From a virus, in the IMG/VR virus record IMGVR_UViG_3300025671_000143, positions 1-42,150 of that record: a DNA stretch of 42,150 nucleotides; one strand, 5' to 3'. A program made the position numbers and the translations under genes. The notes below the pieces were generated by a model. That model saw only the letters and a list, made by a program, of their open reading frames with translations, had not been told where the DNA came from and searched no databases. Positions 41,608-42,150 of the stretch are shown piece after piece. Each line of letters begins with the position of its first letter. The first letter of the stretch is position 1.

Positions 41608-41695
41608 GGAGAGTTGGCTGAGTCTGGTTGAAAGCACTCGACTTGAAATCGAGCGTGCGAAAGCACCGTGGGTTCAAATCCTACACTCTCCGCCA
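41608..41695 (+). tRNA. tRNA-Ser (anticodon TGA)
   Basis: 88 nt with encoded CCA. Acceptor GGAGAGT/ACTCTCC is perfect, the anticodon loop CTTGAAA sits on a CTCGA/TCGAG stem, and a long variable arm (GTGC-GAAA-GCAC) marks class II. The T arm with GTTCAAAT is present. It decodes UCA. Confidence 0.95.
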
Positions 41696-41699
41696 TTTT

Positions 41700-41785
41700 G
41701 GAAGGGTGGCCGACCGGAAAGGCTCCCGGTTGCTAACCGGAGGATGGTGAATACCAAGAGGGTTCGACTCCCTCCCCTTCCGCCA
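41700..41785 (+). tRNA. tRNA-Ser (anticodon GCT)
   Basis: 86 nt with encoded CCA. Acceptor GGAAGGG/CCCTTCC, anticodon loop TTGCTAA, long variable arm with a GGT/ACC stem, and GTTCGACT in the T loop. It decodes AGC/AGU; two serine tRNAs lie side by side. Confidence 0.93.
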
Positions 41786-41795
41786 CAAATATAAT

Positions 41796-41870
41796 GGGGA
41801 TATGGTGAAATTGGGATCACGGTAGATTTGCATTCTACAATTCTCGGTTCGATTCCGGGTATCTCCACCA
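41796..41870 (+). tRNA. tRNA-Ala (anticodon TGC)
   Basis: 75 nt with encoded CCA. Anticodon stem GTAGA/TCTAC, loop TTTGCAT giving TGC. The acceptor GGGGATA/TATCTCC has the G3-U70 pair that identifies tRNA-Ala, which rules out the alternative reading as Cys (GCA). A73 precedes CCA. Confidence 0.9.
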
Positions 41871-41874
41871 CTTT

Positions 41875-41948
41875 TCGCCGATGGTGTAATGGTAACACAC
41901 AGGCCTTTGAAGCCTTCATTCCAGGTTCGAGTCCTGGTCGGCGAACCA
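41875..41948 (+). tRNA. tRNA-Gln (anticodon TTG)
   Basis: 74 nt with encoded CCA. Acceptor TCGCCGA/TCGGCGA with the U1-A72 pair typical of glutamine tRNAs; anticodon loop CTTTGAA gives TTG; T arm CCAGG-TTCGAGT-CCTGG is perfect. Confidence 0.92.
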
Positions 41949-41959
41949 TGAACGATTTA

Positions 41960-42036
41960 CGGGATGTAGCACAGCTTGGTAGTGCGTCCGCTTTGGGAGC
42001 GGAAGGTCGCAGGTTCAAATCCTGCCATCCCGACCA
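41960..42036 (+). tRNA. tRNA-Pro (anticodon TGG)
   Basis: 77 nt with encoded CCA. Acceptor CGGGATG/CATCCCG with C1-G72 as in proline tRNAs; anticodon stem TCCGC/GCGGA, loop TTTGGGA; T arm GCAGG-TTCAAAT-CCTGC. Confidence 0.94.
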
Positions 42037-42041
42037 TTTAA

Positions 42042-42118
42042 GCCGGCTTAGCTCAGATGGCCAGAGCAACGGTCTTGTAAACCGTAGGTCGTCGGTTCGA
42101 CTCCGACAGTCGGCTCCA
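42042..42118 (+). tRNA. tRNA-Thr (anticodon TGT)
   Basis: 77 nt with encoded CCA. Acceptor GCCGGCT/AGTCGGC with one G-U pair; anticodon stem ACGGT/ACCGT, loop CTTGTAA; T arm GTCGG-TTCGACT-CCGAC. Discriminator T. Confidence 0.94.
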
Positions 42119-42126
42119 TATACACG

Positions 42127-42150
42127 GGGCGTGTAGCTCAATAGGCTAGA
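42127..42150 (+). tRNA. tRNA, 5' part only (cut by window end)
   Basis: GGGCGTG followed by TAGCTCAATAGGCTAGA is the acceptor strand and D arm of a tRNA, spaced 8 bases after the preceding CCA like the other members of the array. The anticodon is outside the window. Confidence 0.75.

Noticed and set aside
41584-41611. TTGACG as a promoter for the tRNA array
   Set aside because: No acceptable -10 at normal spacing; the nearest TAGAAT is only 8 bp away.
41674-42141. Open frames on both strands across the tRNA array
   Set aside because: The sequence is fully explained by six tRNA genes with CCA ends; repeated peptide motifs in the frames arise from repeated T-arm sequence.
1-42150. CRISPR array, insertion sequence, intron or homing endonuclease
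   Set aside because: No spaced direct repeats, transposase, HNH, GIY-YIG or LAGLIDADG motifs were seen, and the core genes are uninterrupted.

Overview
This window is part of a lytic tailed-phage genome (Caudoviricetes) of the T4 superfamily. The closest resemblance is to marine and freshwater T4-like phages such as cyanophages and pelagiphages, not to coliphage T4. Everything I can support lies on the + strand, genes are packed with stop/start overlaps (ATGA, TAATG, GTGA), and there are almost no gaps. The T4-type signatures are a gp61-like primase, a T4-type RNase H/5'-3' exonuclease, a RuvC-like nuclease, ThyX, a monomeric class II (B12) ribonucleotide reductase, a tRNA array, and small virion-associated proteins of the cyanophage kind. 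Signal peptides, a lipobox and O-antigen-like sugar genes point to a Gram-negative host. The host genus cannot be read from the window.

Layout. (1) 1-4445: virion-associated block: the 3' end of a DUF6267-like gene, a basic Lys/Arg-rich protein, an HxGH nucleotidyltransferase, an acidic EF-hand-like protein and a structural protein. It also holds the first secreted protein and a conserved small protein. (2) 4442-21348: a very large adhesin or fibre block, in which four huge right-handed beta-helix-like proteins (839, 2595, 804 and 1112 aa) each begin with a Sec-type signal peptide. A small virion protein, a one-TM protein and a small lipoprotein are interleaved. (3) 21355-25680: DNA and nucleotide metabolism (primase, ThyX, class II RNR, a 48-aa zinc ribbon, RuvC-like nuclease), starting from a near-consensus promoter. 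(4) 25681-26581: two small genes separated by leaders that fold into strong RNA hairpins. (5) 26582-33146: a seven-gene glycan block: GT4, two GT2-like proteins, an SDR epimerase/decarboxylase, a ColD-like PLP 3-dehydratase, a GDP-mannose 3,5-epimerase-like protein and another GT-A glycosyltransferase. Its middle part is strikingly AT-rich. (6) 33148-37128: small and medium phage genes, including RNase H. (7) 37129-41600: a G+C-rich CobT-like metallopeptidase/VWA protein with its own promoters, a winged-helix protein, a DUF458 RNase H-like protein, a Lar-like zinc protein and small membrane proteins. (8) 41608-42150: six complete tRNA genes (Ser-TGA, Ser-GCT, Ala-TGC, Gln-TTG, Pro-TGG, Thr-TGT) and a seventh cut by the window end.

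The most unusual parts are the run of signal-peptide-bearing giant beta-helix proteins in the place where such phages normally keep tail-fibre genes, and the GDP-sugar/3-deoxysugar gene set. The recurring promoter pattern (TTGACA, 16 nt, TAYCTT) in front of the non-virion genes and the structured leaders at 26163-26202 and 26475-26567 are also worth attention. Family assignments rest on motifs and memory of the families; no database search was run.
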